Shown here piece after piece: positions 7,872 to 16,870 of a stretch of 64,000 bases of DNA. A model generated the notes under the pieces. The model saw only the letters and a program-made list of their open reading frames with translations. It did not search any database and was not told the DNA's origin. How positions within the stretch are numbered: the first letter of the stretch is position 1; each line of letters opens with the position of its first letter. This DNA is from Candidatus Faecalibacterium gallistercoris (GTDB taxonomy: Bacteria > Bacillota > Clostridia > Oscillospirales > Ruminococcaceae). Position numbers and translations under genes: made by a program. The stretch is taken from positions 18,140 through 82,139 of the forward strand of contig DXBJ01000005.1 in assembly GCA_019116585.1 (NCBI GenBank), given 5' to 3'.

Positions 7872-7900
7872 TGGCACTCCCTTTGAAATTGTGCTATAAT
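7872..7900 (+). promoter_or_regulatory. Promoter of the RpiR-type regulator
   Basis: TGGCAC at 7872-7877, 17-base spacer and perfect TATAAT at 7895-7900 with an upstream TG. Transcription would start near 7907. Confidence 0.7.
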
Positions 7901-7962
7901 AGGTAAAAATCCGATTGTGCCCACAAGTGGGGCGCAGCCCGGGCGCCTTGGGGGGATGTGTC

Positions 7963-8730
7963 GTGTTTTCCAATGAAGAGATCCAGAGCCTGAACGCCCT
8001 GGAAATGTCGGTGTACAATTACGTGGCCAAAAACCGGTCGAAAGTCGCCTATATGAAGATACGGGAGCTGGCGGCGCAGGCCCATGTTTCCACCACCACC
8101 GTGCTGCATATGTGCAAAAAGTTCGGCTGCGACGGCTACACCGAGTTCAAGCTGCGGCTCAAGCAGGAGATGCTGCGGGACAAGCGGGACGTGGCAGACC
8201 TGGACATCTCGGCGTTGCAGGATTTTCTGGCCCGGCTGTCGGCCCCGGCCACCCAGGCCCAGATCGACGGCGTGGTAGAGCTGCTGCGGCAGATGGGGCA
8301 TATCCTGTTCATCGGGGTGGGCAACAGCAGCATCCTGGCCCGGTATGGGGCCCGGTACCTGTGCAACGTGGGCTGTTTTGCCACCGCCATCGACGACCCC
8401 TTCACCCCCATCGGCAGCGTGGTCAACACCCAGGCCAGGTTTGACCGTGTGGCGGTGGTGGCCCTGTCGGTGTCGGGGGAGACGGGGGAGCTGCTGGGCA
8501 TGGTCAAGGCCCTCAAGGAGCGGGGATGCACCATCGTCTCCATCACCAACAGCGCCAGCTGCACCCTGGCCCGGATGAGCGATCACAACCTGAACTATTA
8601 TATGACCGACGTGCGGCTGAACGGGTACTTCCAGCTGACCTGCCAGGCCCCGGTGATCTGCCTGCTGGAGATGATCGGCCGGCGGCTGTACCAGCCCGGC
8701 CCCCACGATACCTTTACCGAAGTCAAATGA
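7963..8730 (+). CDS. RpiR/MurR-family transcriptional regulator with SIS domain
   Basis: 255 aa if translation starts at GTG 7963 behind GGGGGG; an in-frame ATG at 7915 would add 16 residues but would lie only about eight bases from the predicted transcription start. The N-terminal helix-turn-helix (SLNALEMSVYNYV to AHVSTTTVLHMCKKFGCDGY, about residues 7-58) is of the RpiR type. The C-terminal SIS domain (about 95-235; FIGVGNSSILARYGARYL, ALSVSGETGELLGMVK, SITNSASCTLA) normally binds a phosphorylated sugar such as MurNAc-6P. No sugar-catabolic gene is adjacent, so the regulon is unknown. Confidence 0.85.
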   Translation: MFSNEEIQSLNALEMSVYNYVAKNRSKVAYMKIRELAAQAHVSTTTVLHMCKKFGCDGYTEFKLRLKQEMLRDKRDVADLDISALQDFLARLSAPATQAQIDGVVELLRQMGHILFIGVGNSSILARYGARYLCNVGCFATAIDDPFTPIGSVVNTQARFDRVAVVALSVSGETGELLGMVKALKERGCTIVSITNSASCTLARMSDHNLNYYMTDVRLNGYFQLTCQAPVICLLEMIGRRLYQPGPHDTFTEVK

Positions 8731-8780
8731 AAACCGGCCCTCCTCCCTGCCTGCAGCGGCAAAGAGGGGGGCCGGTTTTT
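8730..8780. terminator. Bidirectional terminator between the RpiR gene and the ABC operon
   Basis: AAAACCGGCCC(TCCTC) at 8730-8745 pairs with GAGGGGGGCCGGTTTTT at 8764-8780. T-runs on both strands suit the two convergent genes. Confidence 0.85.
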
Positions 8781-8800
8781 GGCGTCGTGCCGCGGGGGTG

Positions 8801-10645
8801 TCACGACAGCTCGAACATCCCGTTGTACAGCTGGTAGTATTCGCCCTTCTGGGCCAGCAGGGCGTCGTGGTCGCCCCGCTCCACCACCTGGCCGTGCTCC
8901 AGCACGATGATGGCGTTGGCGTTGCGGACGGTGGACAGCCGGTGGGCGATGACAAAGACGGTGCGGCCCTCCATCAGCTGGTCCATCCCTTTTTCGATCA
9001 GGGCTTCGGTGCGGGTGTCGATGGAGCTGGTGGCCTCGTCCAGGATCAGCACCGGCGGGTCGGCCACCGCTGCCCGGGCGATGGCCAGCAGCTGCCGCTG
9101 GCCCTGGGACAGGCTGGCGCCGTCCGAGGTGATGCGGGTGTCGTAGCCCTGGGGCAGGCGCCGGATGAAACTGTCGGCGTTGGCGATCCGGGCCGCGCGG
9201 ACGATCTCCTCCCGGGTGGCGTCCAGCTTGCCGAAGCGGATGTTGTCGGCAATGGTGCCGGTGAACAGGTGGGTGTCCTGCAGCACGATGCCCAGCGACT
9301 GCCGCAGCGAGTCCTTGGCGATGTCCCGCACGTCGATGCCGTCGTAGGTGACGCTGCCGGCGTCGATGTCGTAAAAGCGGTTGATGAGGTTGGTGATGGT
9401 GGTTTTGCCCGCGCCGGTGGAGCCCACGAAGGCGATCTTCTGGCCGGGCTTGGCGTACAGGCTGATGTTCTGCAGGATGGGGCGGCCTTTCTCGTAGCCA
9501 AAGGTGACGTCGTGGAACCGCACGTCCCCCCGCAGGGGCACCAGGGAGCCGTCCGGCTTCTGCCAGGCCCAGCGGCCGGTCTTTTCGGCGCAGGCAGTCA
9601 GGGTGACCCCCTCGCCCCGGGTGTTCACCAGGCGGATCCTGCCCTCGTCCACCTCGGGGGGCAGGCGCATGGCCTCAAAGATGCGCTCGGCGCCGGCCAT
9701 GGCCGCCAGCAGGAAATTGCTCTGCTGGGTGAACTGGTTGATGGGCATGGCCGCCTGCCGGACAAACACCAGATAGCTGGACAGGCTGCCGATGTCGGTC
9801 ATGCCCCGCAGGGCCATCAGGCCGCCCACCACCGCCACAATGGCGTAGTTGATATAGGAGATGCTGACCACCGCCGGCACCATGGTGGCGGCGTAGCTCT
9901 GGGCCCCGGTGCCCGCCTGGCGCAGGGCCTCGTTTTTGGCCTGGAAAACGCGCAGGTTGGCCGGCTCGTGGTTAAAGACCTTGACCACCTTCTGGCCGCT
10001 GACCATCTCCTCGATGTAGCCGTTGACGTCGCCCAGGGCGGCCTGCTGGGTGGTGTAGTAGGAGGTGCTGCGCTTTGCGCTGAACCGGATATACAGGAAC
10101 ATGGCCGCATAGCCCACCACCACGATCAGGGACAGCTGCCAGTTGAGGATGAACAGCAGCACCAGGGTGCCCGCCAGCTGGATGAAGCTCTGGATGGTCA
10201 TGGCAAAGCTGTTGTTCAGCGCGTCGGCCACCGTGTCCACGTCGTTGGTGAAATAGCTCATGATGTCGCCGTGGAGCTGGGTGTCGAAAAAGCGCAAAGA
10301 CAAAGACTGGATGTGGGCGAACAGATCCCGCCGGATGTCGTACAGCACCTGCTGGGCGGCGTAGACCATGGTCTGGGTGTAGCCGAAGGCGGCCAGCGCC
10401 CCCACCCCGCAGATGGCGGCGGTGGCCAGCACCCCGCGGGCCAGGGCGTCCACATCCCCGGCGCCCACGCTGTTGACCACCGGGCGGATCATATAGGTGC
10501 CCAGCAGGTTGCCCAGGGCGCTGACGGTGACCAGCACCGCCACCGCCAGGAACAGGAACTTGTGCCGGCCCATATAGGCCAGCAGGGTCCGGAAGGTGAA
10601 CCAGAAGTTTTTCGGCTTTTTACCGGTGATCTGCCGTGCTGCCAT
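8801..10645 (-). CDS. ABC exporter subunit (membrane plus ATPase), catalytic-site partner
   Basis: 614 aa. Six-helix type IV exporter domain (residues 1-330) followed by an ATPase domain. Walker A is VGSTGAGKTT, Walker B LILDEATSS with the catalytic Glu, H-loop FVIAHRLS; the signature is LSQGQ rather than LSGGQ. The upstream-encoded partner has the opposite features, so the two form one consensus and one degenerate ATP site, as in LmrCD, BmrCD and TM287/288 multidrug exporters. Start at 10645 follows AAAGGAGGCGG; it overlaps the partner's end by 26 bases. About 40 residues between the membrane and ATPase domains (around 325-375) look like a lineage-specific insertion. The substrate is unknown. 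Confidence 0.92.
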   Translation of the reverse strand: MAARQITGKKPKNFWFTFRTLLAYMGRHKFLFLAVAVLVTVSALGNLLGTYMIRPVVNSVGAGDVDALARGVLATAAICGVGALAAFGYTQTMVYAAQQVLYDIRRDLFAHIQSLSLRFFDTQLHGDIMSYFTNDVDTVADALNNSFAMTIQSFIQLAGTLVLLFILNWQLSLIVVVGYAAMFLYIRFSAKRSTSYYTTQQAALGDVNGYIEEMVSGQKVVKVFNHEPANLRVFQAKNEALRQAGTGAQSYAATMVPAVVSISYINYAIVAVVGGLMALRGMTDIGSLSSYLVFVRQAAMPINQFTQQSNFLLAAMAGAERIFEAMRLPPEVDEGRIRLVNTRGEGVTLTACAEKTGRWAWQKPDGSLVPLRGDVRFHDVTFGYEKGRPILQNISLYAKPGQKIAFVGSTGAGKTTITNLINRFYDIDAGSVTYDGIDVRDIAKDSLRQSLGIVLQDTHLFTGTIADNIRFGKLDATREEIVRAARIANADSFIRRLPQGYDTRITSDGASLSQGQRQLLAIARAAVADPPVLILDEATSSIDTRTEALIEKGMDQLMEGRTVFVIAHRLSTVRNANAIIVLEHGQVVERGDHDALLAQKGEYYQLYNGMFELS

Positions 10646-12374
10646 CGGCGCCGCCTCCTTTCATCTGGGAATGATAGATCTCCTGGTAGATGGGGTCGGA
10701 GGCCAGCAGCTGGCTGTGGGTGCCCACCGCGTGGATGCGCCCGTCCTCCAGCACCACGATCTTGTCGGTGTTCATCACCGAGGTGACCCGCTGGGCGATG
10801 ATGATCTTGGTGACCCCGGTCAGGGCGGCCAGGGCCTTGCGGATCCTGGCCTCGGTGGCGGTGTCCACCGCGCTGACCGAGTCGTCAAAGATCAGGACCC
10901 GGGGCTTTTTCAGCAGGGTGCGGGCGATGCACAGCCGCTGCTTCTGCCCGCCCGACACGTTGACGCCCCCCTGGCCCAGGTCGGCGTCCAGGCCGCCGGG
11001 CATCCGCTGCAAAAATTCGTCGGCGCAGGCCGCCCGGCAGGCGGCCCACAGCTCCTCGTCGCTGGCGCCGGGGTTGCCCCAGAGCAGATTTTCCCGCACG
11101 GTGCCCGAAAACAGGACGTTCTTTTGCAGCACAATGCCCACCGCGTCCCGCAGGGCGGTCAGGTCGTACTCCCGCACGTCCCGGCCCCCCACCAGCACCC
11201 GGCCCTCGGTGGCGTCGTACAGCCGGGGGATCAGCTGGACCAGGGTGGACTTGGCCGACCCGGTGCCCCCCAGGATGCCCACCGTCTCGCCCGGCTGGAT
11301 GACAAGGTCAATGCCGGCCAGGGCGTATTCGGCGGCGTCGGGGTGGTATTTGAAGGAGACGTGCTCAAAGGCCACGCCTCCGTCGGGGATCTCGGTGACG
11401 GGGTGGGCGGGGTTTGCCAGCTCCACCTGCTCGTCCAGCACCGCGGCGATGCGGTGGGCGCTGGCCAGCGAGCGGGTCATCAGCAGGAACACGTTGGAGA
11501 TCATCATCAGCGAGTTCATCACCTGCAGCACATAGCTCAAAAAGCTGGTCAGGCGGCCCACCGTCAGGCTGCCCTGCAGGATCATGTTGCCCCCGAACCA
11601 GAGGATGGACACCATGGCGGCGTACATGGTCAGCTGGAAAGCCGGCAGGTTGAGCACCGCCGTGCGGAAGGTGGTCATGCTGACGTCCATCAGCTCGGTG
11701 TTGACGGCCTGGAACTTCTCCTCCTCGTACTCACCCCGGACAAAGGCCTTGACCGCCCGGATGGCGGTCAGGCACTCCTGCACCACCGTGTTCAGGTGGT
11801 CCATGGCCTGCTGCAGGCGGGCGTACAGGGGGGCGATCCGACGCACGATGAAAAACAGGATGACGCCCAGCACCGGCGCGCAGACAAAAAAGACCGCCGC
11901 CAGGCTGGGGCTCATATAAAAGGAGAGGGCCACCCCCAGCACCAGCATGGCGGGGCCCCGCACCATGGGCCGGAACCCGCCGTTGATGGCGTTCTGCACC
12001 ACGGTGACGTCGGTGGTCATCCGGGTGATGAGGGAGGATGTCTCAAAGTGGTCCAGGTTGCCGAAGGCGTAGGCCTGCACCTTGGCGTATTCGGCCTGGC
12101 GGATGCGTGCGCCGAAGCCATAGGAGGCCCGGGCGGCGTACCGGGCGTACAGCAGCCCGGTGATCAGGGCCAGCACCGCGCAGACGGCCATTTCCACGCC
12201 GGTCCACCCGATCTCCCGCACGTCCCCGTGGGCCACCCCCTGGTCGATGATGTCGCTCATCAGGATGGGGATCACCATTTCAAAGGCGCTTTCCACCACC
12301 ACCAGCAGCATCCCCAGGGCCATGTCCCGCCGGTAGGGCCCCATATAGCCGAAGAGGCGTTTCAAATCGTTCAT
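10620..12374 (-). CDS. ABC exporter subunit, degenerate-site partner
   Basis: 584 aa from the ATG behind AGGAGAAATTGC. Membrane domain residues 1-310, ATPase 330-570. Walker A is GGTGSAKST, the signature VSGGQ is canonical, but Walker B ends LIFDDSVSA with Asp in place of the catalytic Glu and the H-loop His is Gln (IIIAQRVTS). This is the expected non-hydrolysing half of a heterodimeric exporter. First gene of the two-gene operon; preceded by a consensus-like promoter. Confidence 0.92.
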   Translation of the reverse strand: MNDLKRLFGYMGPYRRDMALGMLLVVVESAFEMVIPILMSDIIDQGVAHGDVREIGWTGVEMAVCAVLALITGLLYARYAARASYGFGARIRQAEYAKVQAYAFGNLDHFETSSLITRMTTDVTVVQNAINGGFRPMVRGPAMLVLGVALSFYMSPSLAAVFFVCAPVLGVILFFIVRRIAPLYARLQQAMDHLNTVVQECLTAIRAVKAFVRGEYEEEKFQAVNTELMDVSMTTFRTAVLNLPAFQLTMYAAMVSILWFGGNMILQGSLTVGRLTSFLSYVLQVMNSLMMISNVFLLMTRSLASAHRIAAVLDEQVELANPAHPVTEIPDGGVAFEHVSFKYHPDAAEYALAGIDLVIQPGETVGILGGTGSAKSTLVQLIPRLYDATEGRVLVGGRDVREYDLTALRDAVGIVLQKNVLFSGTVRENLLWGNPGASDEELWAACRAACADEFLQRMPGGLDADLGQGGVNVSGGQKQRLCIARTLLKKPRVLIFDDSVSAVDTATEARIRKALAALTGVTKIIIAQRVTSVMNTDKIVVLEDGRIHAVGTHSQLLASDPIYQEIYHSQMKGGGADGSTADHR

Positions 12375-12405
12375 GCAATTTCTCCTCAAAAAGGTGTTTT
12401 CGCCT

Positions 12406-12434
12406 GTTATAACACGGCGAAAAGGGAAAGTCAA
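12406..12434 (-). promoter_or_regulatory. Promoter of the first ABC exporter operon
   Basis: Minus strand: TTGACT (12429-12434), 17-base spacer, TATAAC (12406-12411), 31 bases before the start codon. The -10 is embedded in an imperfect CGCCGTGTTATAACAGGCG palindrome that could bind a repressor. Confidence 0.75.
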
Positions 12435-12445
12435 GCGGAGGGCCC

Positions 12446-13036
12446 TCACTCCCGCAGGTCGGCGTTCCAGTCGTAAATGACGCCGGTGGCGGCGTCCATC
12501 TCAAACTCGTACTTCATGCCGCCGCCGCAGGCTTCTCCCTCGTAGCGGAGGCGGCCGTCGCTGTGCTCCTCCCGCAGGGCGATGTCCCCGGCCTCGACGC
12601 CGGGGGCTTTGCTTTGCAGGATGGCTTTGGCCTCGTCGGCGGTGACGGGGCTGCCGCCCAGGCGGTCCAGCCATTCGTCGTCCACCTCGTAGTCGGCCCC
12701 GACGATCCGCCCGCCGGAGAGGGCCACCTCAAAGTCGTAGTCGCCGTATTCGGTCTCGAACTCGATGTCCCAGAGGGGGATGCCGTTGTCGCCGTCTCGC
12801 TCCACCTTGACGTTATAGGCGTCCGCCTCGGGGACCGAGGCGTTGGCCAGGGCGATGGCCAGGGCCTCGTCCCTCGAGATCTCGCCGGAGGGCGGGGCCT
12901 CCTGGCCGTTTTGAGCAGAGGGGGCCGGCGGGGCGGCGGGCGCGGGGGCCCGGGCCGTCCGGCCGGGGGAAGCGCAGGCGGTCAGGGCGCAGGCCGCCAA
13001 AACGGCGGCTGCAAGGGCGGCGGTCAGGTTTTTCAT
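12446..13036 (-). CDS. PepSY-domain lipoprotein
   Basis: 196 aa. A lipoprotein signal peptide ends in LTAC (lipobox, Cys about residue 22), followed by a Pro/Ala-rich linker (about 28-55) and two PepSY-type domains: ISRDEALAIALANASV to ALSGGRIVGADYEVD, and VTADEAKAILQSKAPG to FEMDAATGVIYDWNADLR. PepSY lipoproteins sit on the outer membrane face and are thought to inhibit proteases or sense ligands. Start at 13036 follows AAAGGAGGCCCTGCC. Divergent from the NlpC/P60 gene, sharing a 150-base control region. Needs Lgt for lipidation; lgt is encoded at 54.9 kb. Confidence 0.88.
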   Translation of the reverse strand: MKNLTAALAAAVLAACALTACASPGRTARAPAPAAPPAPSAQNGQEAPPSGEISRDEALAIALANASVPEADAYNVKVERDGDNGIPLWDIEFETEYGDYDFEVALSGGRIVGADYEVDDEWLDRLGGSPVTADEAKAILQSKAPGVEAGDIALREEHSDGRLRYEGEACGGGMKYEFEMDAATGVIYDWNADLRE

Positions 13037-13130
13037 GGCAGGGCCTCCTTTCTGGCTGCTGCTTTTATTGTAACAGAAGGGCGCGCCGTGCGCCATCGGT
13101 ATTTTTGCCGGGGGCGGGGCCGCTTTTTTC

Positions 13131-13159
13131 TTGCATTTTTCGCACCGGGATGCTACAAT
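13131..13159 (+). promoter_or_regulatory. Promoter of the NlpC/P60 gene
   Basis: TTGCAT at 13131-13136, 17-base spacer, TACAAT at 13154-13159 behind TG (extended -10). Confidence 0.75.
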
Positions 13160-13187
13160 GAGAAACCGGATGAAAGGGGGTTTTTCG

Positions 13188-14156
13188 ATGCGATACGCAC
13201 TGTTCAATCAGCCGGCCGTCACCATTTACGACCAGCCCCAGACGGTGGGGCGGGACCAGGAGGGCCGGCGGTTTTTCCCCATCGGGGACCAGGGCCTGTA
13301 CGGCCAGAGCTGCCAGGTGCTGGCAGAGGACTCAGACGAGCTGCTGGTGCCGGTGCGCACCTTTTACGGCTATCCCGGCTATGTCCGCCGGTTTGAGCTG
13401 AACGTGGTCACAGAGAAAGAGCTGCGGGCCTACCTGGCCGCGCCCGCGGTGATGGCGGCCCGCTCCGCCGACCTGCTGGACAGCCCCCGTGTGGACGGGC
13501 TGTTCCTGCAGACGGTGGGCCGGGGGGCGCGGCTGCGGCTGGCGTCCCTGCCCGACGGGGAAGAAACGCCCGCCGGCTGGACCAGGGTGCTGCAGGTGAA
13601 CGGCCAGCCGGCCTGGGTGTGGGAACAGTCCCTGGAGCCGCTGTGCTGGGAGGAGGACGCCGTCTTTGCCCAGCGGGAGGGCCTGCCCTTTGACGACGCC
13701 CTGGCCCAGGCCCTGGGGACCGAGCCCGGGCGGCTGGTGCGCCGCGCCCTGGACCGCTGGCACGGGGGCAGCGAGGAAGCCTTCCGCCGGGCCGTGTGCG
13801 AGACGGCCCGCAAATACCTGGGGGTGCAGTACCGCTGGGGCGGCAAAGCCTGGGACGGGGTGGACTGTTCGGGCCTGGTCAGCGATGTGTATATGCAGAA
13901 CGGCGTGCTGATCTACCGCAACGCCCGGATCGAGCCGGGCTGGCCCATGCGCGCCGTCCCCCGCAGCCAGGCAAAGCCGGGGGACGCCCTTTATTTCCCG
14001 GGGCACGTTGCCCTGTATCTGGGGCAGGGGATGTACATCCACGCCACCGGGGCGGCGGCCAGCGGCGGCGTGGTGCTGAACAGCCTGGACCCGGCCAGCG
14101 CCTTCTACCGGGCGGACCTGGACCAGAAGCTCACCGCCGTGGGCACCATTTTTTGA
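13188..14156 (+). CDS. NlpC/P60 cysteine peptidase with SH3-like N-terminus
   Basis: 322 aa; start chosen at the ATG behind GAAAGGGGGTTTTTCG. The N-terminal 190 residues look like two bacterial SH3-type modules (VTIYDQPQTVGRD; VNGQPAWVWEQS). The C-terminal NlpC/P60 domain has catalytic Cys227 in GVDCSGLV, His273 in GHVALYLG and a third polar residue His285 in YIHATG. No signal peptide is visible, consistent with a cytosolic enzyme that cuts recycled cell-wall peptides, as known for YkfC-type gamma-D-Glu-dipeptide hydrolases. Co-oriented and nearly abutting an M19 dipeptidase, which supports a muropeptide recycling operon. Confidence 0.87.
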   Translation: MRYALFNQPAVTIYDQPQTVGRDQEGRRFFPIGDQGLYGQSCQVLAEDSDELLVPVRTFYGYPGYVRRFELNVVTEKELRAYLAAPAVMAARSADLLDSPRVDGLFLQTVGRGARLRLASLPDGEETPAGWTRVLQVNGQPAWVWEQSLEPLCWEEDAVFAQREGLPFDDALAQALGTEPGRLVRRALDRWHGGSEEAFRRAVCETARKYLGVQYRWGGKAWDGVDCSGLVSDVYMQNGVLIYRNARIEPGWPMRAVPRSQAKPGDALYFPGHVALYLGQGMYIHATGAAASGGVVLNSLDPASAFYRADLDQKLTAVGTIF

Positions 14157-14173
14157 GCGAGGAGGCGCGCCCT

Positions 14174-15163
14174 GTGAAAGTATTTGACCTGCACTGCGAC
14201 ACCCTCAGCGAGATGCGCCGCGCCGAACAGGCCGGCCGGCCCCTCAGCTTTGCCCGCAGCGGCCTGCACATCGACCTGGAAAAGCTGGAGGCGGGGGACT
14301 ATATGCTGCAATGCTTTGCGGCGTTCGTCGATCTGGGCTCGGGGGAGGACCCCCTGGTCACCGCCCTGGAGGAGATCGACCTGTTCAAGCGGCTGATGGC
14401 CGCCAGCCCCGACCGGATCGCGCCGGTGTACGCCGCCGGCGACATCGCCCGGAACGCCGCCGCCGGCCGGATCAGCGCCATGCTGACGGTGGAGGAAGGG
14501 GGCTGCTGCAAAGGCAGCCTGGGGGTGCTGCGCCGGCTGTACGAGCTGGGGGTCCGGATGATGACCCTGACCTGGAACTACGACAACGAGCTGGCCGCCT
14601 CCAACGTGAAGGAGAAGGCACCCTTCGTCTGGCCCTGCCCGCCCGATGCGGACCACGGCCTGACCGAAACGGGCCTGGCCTTTTTGGCCGAGATGGAGCG
14701 GCTGCACATGATCGTGGATGTGAGCCACCTGTCCGACCGGGGGTTCTGGGACGTGGCAGAGCACAGCACCCGGCCCTTTGCGGCCAGCCACTCCAACTGC
14801 CGGGCGCTGGCCCCCCACTGCCGCAACCTGACCGACGAGATGATCCGGGCCATGGCGGAGCGGGGCTGCATCGCGGGGCTGAACTACTGCACCGCCTTCC
14901 TGGACGACCAGCCCGACCCGGCGGCCTGCCGCAGCACGGCGGCCCTGATCGCCCGGCATGCGGCCCACTTCAAGCAGGTGGGCGGCGCCGGCATGATCGC
15001 CCTGGGCAGCGATTTTGACGGCATCAGCGGCCCGCTGGAGCTGGACAGCTGCGCCCGGGTGCCCCTGCTGGCCGACGCCCTGCGCAAGGCCGGCTTTACC
15101 GAGGACGAGTTGGAAGGCGTCTTTTGGCGCAACGCGAGGCGATTCTTTGAGGAGAACTTGTGA
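14174..15163 (+). CDS. Membrane dipeptidase family (M19) enzyme
   Basis: 329 aa from GTG 14174 behind GAGGAGGCGC. Zinc peptidases of this family cleave dipeptides, including those with a C-terminal D-residue. Signatures: FDLHCDTL (first metal His/Asp, residues 4-11), the Glu in TVEEGG, IVDVSHLSDRGFWDV, PFAASHSNCRALAPHCRNL and ALGSDFDGISG. All metal ligands expected for M19 are present. It follows the NlpC/P60 gene by 17 bases and precedes a serine hydrolase, so the trio probably degrades cell-wall peptides. Confidence 0.9.
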   Translation: MKVFDLHCDTLSEMRRAEQAGRPLSFARSGLHIDLEKLEAGDYMLQCFAAFVDLGSGEDPLVTALEEIDLFKRLMAASPDRIAPVYAAGDIARNAAAGRISAMLTVEEGGCCKGSLGVLRRLYELGVRMMTLTWNYDNELAASNVKEKAPFVWPCPPDADHGLTETGLAFLAEMERLHMIVDVSHLSDRGFWDVAEHSTRPFAASHSNCRALAPHCRNLTDEMIRAMAERGCIAGLNYCTAFLDDQPDPAACRSTAALIARHAAHFKQVGGAGMIALGSDFDGISGPLELDSCARVPLLADALRKAGFTEDELEGVFWRNARRFFEENL

Positions 15164-15207
15164 GCCGCCGCCGCTGCGGCGGAAGGGCGGACCCGGAAAG
15201 GAACTTT

Positions 15208-16071
15208 ATGGACAAACATATGACGCTGGAAAAGCGGATCGCGGCGGAGCTGTATTCGTACCACGGGCAGATGAGCGTGTTTGTGGACGACCTGCAGGGC
15301 CGCACGGTGGAGATCGGGGCGGACGAGACCTTCGAGACCGCCTCCACCATCAAGGCCTATATTCTGGCGGCCCTTTACCTGCAGGCCGGCCGGGGCAAAG
15401 CCAGCCTGGACCAGACCATCACCTACCGCCCCGAGCACTTTGTGGACGGCTCGGGGATGCTGCGGGCCCTGGGCGTGGGCGCGGCCCTGAAGGTGCGGGA
15501 CGCCGCCACCATGATGATCATCTGCTCGGACAACATCGCCACCAACATGGTCATCGACTATTTGGGGCTGGAGACCATCAATGCGTGTATCCGGGAGCTG
15601 GGCTTTGCCCACACTGTTCTGCACAACCCTCTCCACTTTGACCGCTACGACAGGCTGGGCACCACCACCCCGCGGGACTATGCCGCCCTGTTTGCCCGGC
15701 TGGCCCGGGGGGAGCTGGTCAGCCCCGGGGCCAGCGCCGAAATGCTGTCCATCTTCCGCTCCCAGCACTACAACGCCATGCTGACAGCCGGCTTCCCGCC
15801 CTACTATCTGGACTGCGAGGAGACCGGCGACCCCGAGCTGATCTGGGTGGCCAGCAAGAGCGGCAGCATGGACGCCTGCCGCAACGACGGCGGCATCGTC
15901 CACACCCCCTACGGGGAGTATGTGATCGTCCTGATGAATAAAAACTTTGACGACATCATTGAATACAACGCCCACCCGGCCATGGTCTACGGGGCCAGGG
16001 TCAGCCGGATGATCCTGGACCAGATCCTGGCCTGCGAGGGGCGTTTGTGGCTGACCGGCGCAGAGGACTGA
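15208..16071 (+). CDS. Class A beta-lactamase-fold serine hydrolase
   Basis: 287 aa; ATG 15208 follows GGAAAGGAAC. Contains SxxK as ASTIKAY, SDN as CSDNIATNM and KSG as SKSGSMD, the three active-site motifs of the serine beta-lactamase/DD-peptidase fold. The omega-loop ExxLN that supplies the deacylating Glu of true class A beta-lactamases is absent: only about a dozen residues separate HNPLHFDRYDR from TTTPRDYA. No signal peptide is visible. A cytosolic peptidase or esterase role in muropeptide recycling with its two upstream neighbours is the best inference; it should not be read as a resistance gene. Confidence 0.82.
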   Translation: MDKHMTLEKRIAAELYSYHGQMSVFVDDLQGRTVEIGADETFETASTIKAYILAALYLQAGRGKASLDQTITYRPEHFVDGSGMLRALGVGAALKVRDAATMMIICSDNIATNMVIDYLGLETINACIRELGFAHTVLHNPLHFDRYDRLGTTTPRDYAALFARLARGELVSPGASAEMLSIFRSQHYNAMLTAGFPPYYLDCEETGDPELIWVASKSGSMDACRNDGGIVHTPYGEYVIVLMNKNFDDIIEYNAHPAMVYGARVSRMILDQILACEGRLWLTGAED

Positions 16072-16096
16072 CCGGCGGCCTGGAGGGGAGGAACGT

Positions 16097-16870
16097 ATGG
16101 AACCTGTTGCGATCAGCGGGCCGATGATGCTCTTTTTGATCTGCATGACCGGCTTTGCAGGGGTGGTGGACTCGGCGGCGGGGGGCGGCGGGCTGATCAG
16201 CCTGCCGGCCTATCTGTTTGCGGGGCTGCCGGCCCACTACACCTATGGCACCAACAAATTCAGCGCCGCCTGCGGCACCACCTTTGCCACCGCCCGCTTT
16301 CTGAAAAGCGGCGCGCTGGACCTGAAGGTGGGCCTGCTGGCTGCGGCGGGCAGCTTTGCGGGCAGCGCGGCGGGCTCGCACCTGGCGGTGCTGCTCAGCG
16401 ACGGCACGCTGCGCCTGATGATGCTGTGCATCCTGCCGGTGGCGGCCGTCATCATCCTCACCCGCTGGCAGACTCCCGACCGGGACGAGGGCGCCCAGCC
16501 GCTGACCGGCGCCCGCGCCCTGCTGGCGGCGGCCATCGGGGCGGGCATCGGCTGCTACGACGGCCTGTTTGGGCCGGGCACCGGCACCTTTGCCATCATC
16601 GCCTTCAGCACCCTGATGGGGTACGATATGCGGAGGGCCAGCGGCAACGCCAAGCTGCTCAACCTGGCCAGCAACTACGCCAGCCTGGCCACCTATCTGG
16701 CGTCGGGGCTGGTGGTGTTCCACATCGCCATCCCCTGCGCCATCAGCGGCATCGCGGGCAACCTGATCGGCTCCCGCCTGGCCCTCAAGGGGGGCGCAAA
16801 GGTCATCCGGCCCATGATGCTGGTGGTGCTGGTGCTGCTGCTGGGCCAGCTGACCACGGAGGTGCTATGA
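16097..16870 (+). CDS. TauE/SafE-family membrane permease
   Basis: 257 aa with seven or eight hydrophobic segments. The two-repeat signature of the family is visible: a first half with VDSAAGGGGLISLPAYL and GTNKFSAACGTT, and a second half with AAIGAGIGCYDGLFGPGTG and SGNAKLLNLASNYASL. Family members export sulfite, sulfoacetate or related small anions. It overlaps tadA by four bases (ATGA). Confidence 0.87.
   Translation: MEPVAISGPMMLFLICMTGFAGVVDSAAGGGGLISLPAYLFAGLPAHYTYGTNKFSAACGTTFATARFLKSGALDLKVGLLAAAGSFAGSAAGSHLAVLLSDGTLRLMMLCILPVAAVIILTRWQTPDRDEGAQPLTGARALLAAAIGAGIGCYDGLFGPGTGTFAIIAFSTLMGYDMRRASGNAKLLNLASNYASLATYLASGLVVFHIAIPCAISGIAGNLIGSRLALKGGAKVIRPMMLVVLVLLLGQLTTEVL

Noticed and set aside
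8798..12476. Long rightward frames opposite the ABC exporter genes
   Set aside because: They mirror the codon periodicity of the real minus-strand genes and show no domain or start signal.
15208..16071. Class A beta-lactamase (resistance gene)
   Set aside because: The deacylating Glu of the omega loop (ExxLN) and a signal peptide are absent, so the fold is right but the function is not supported.
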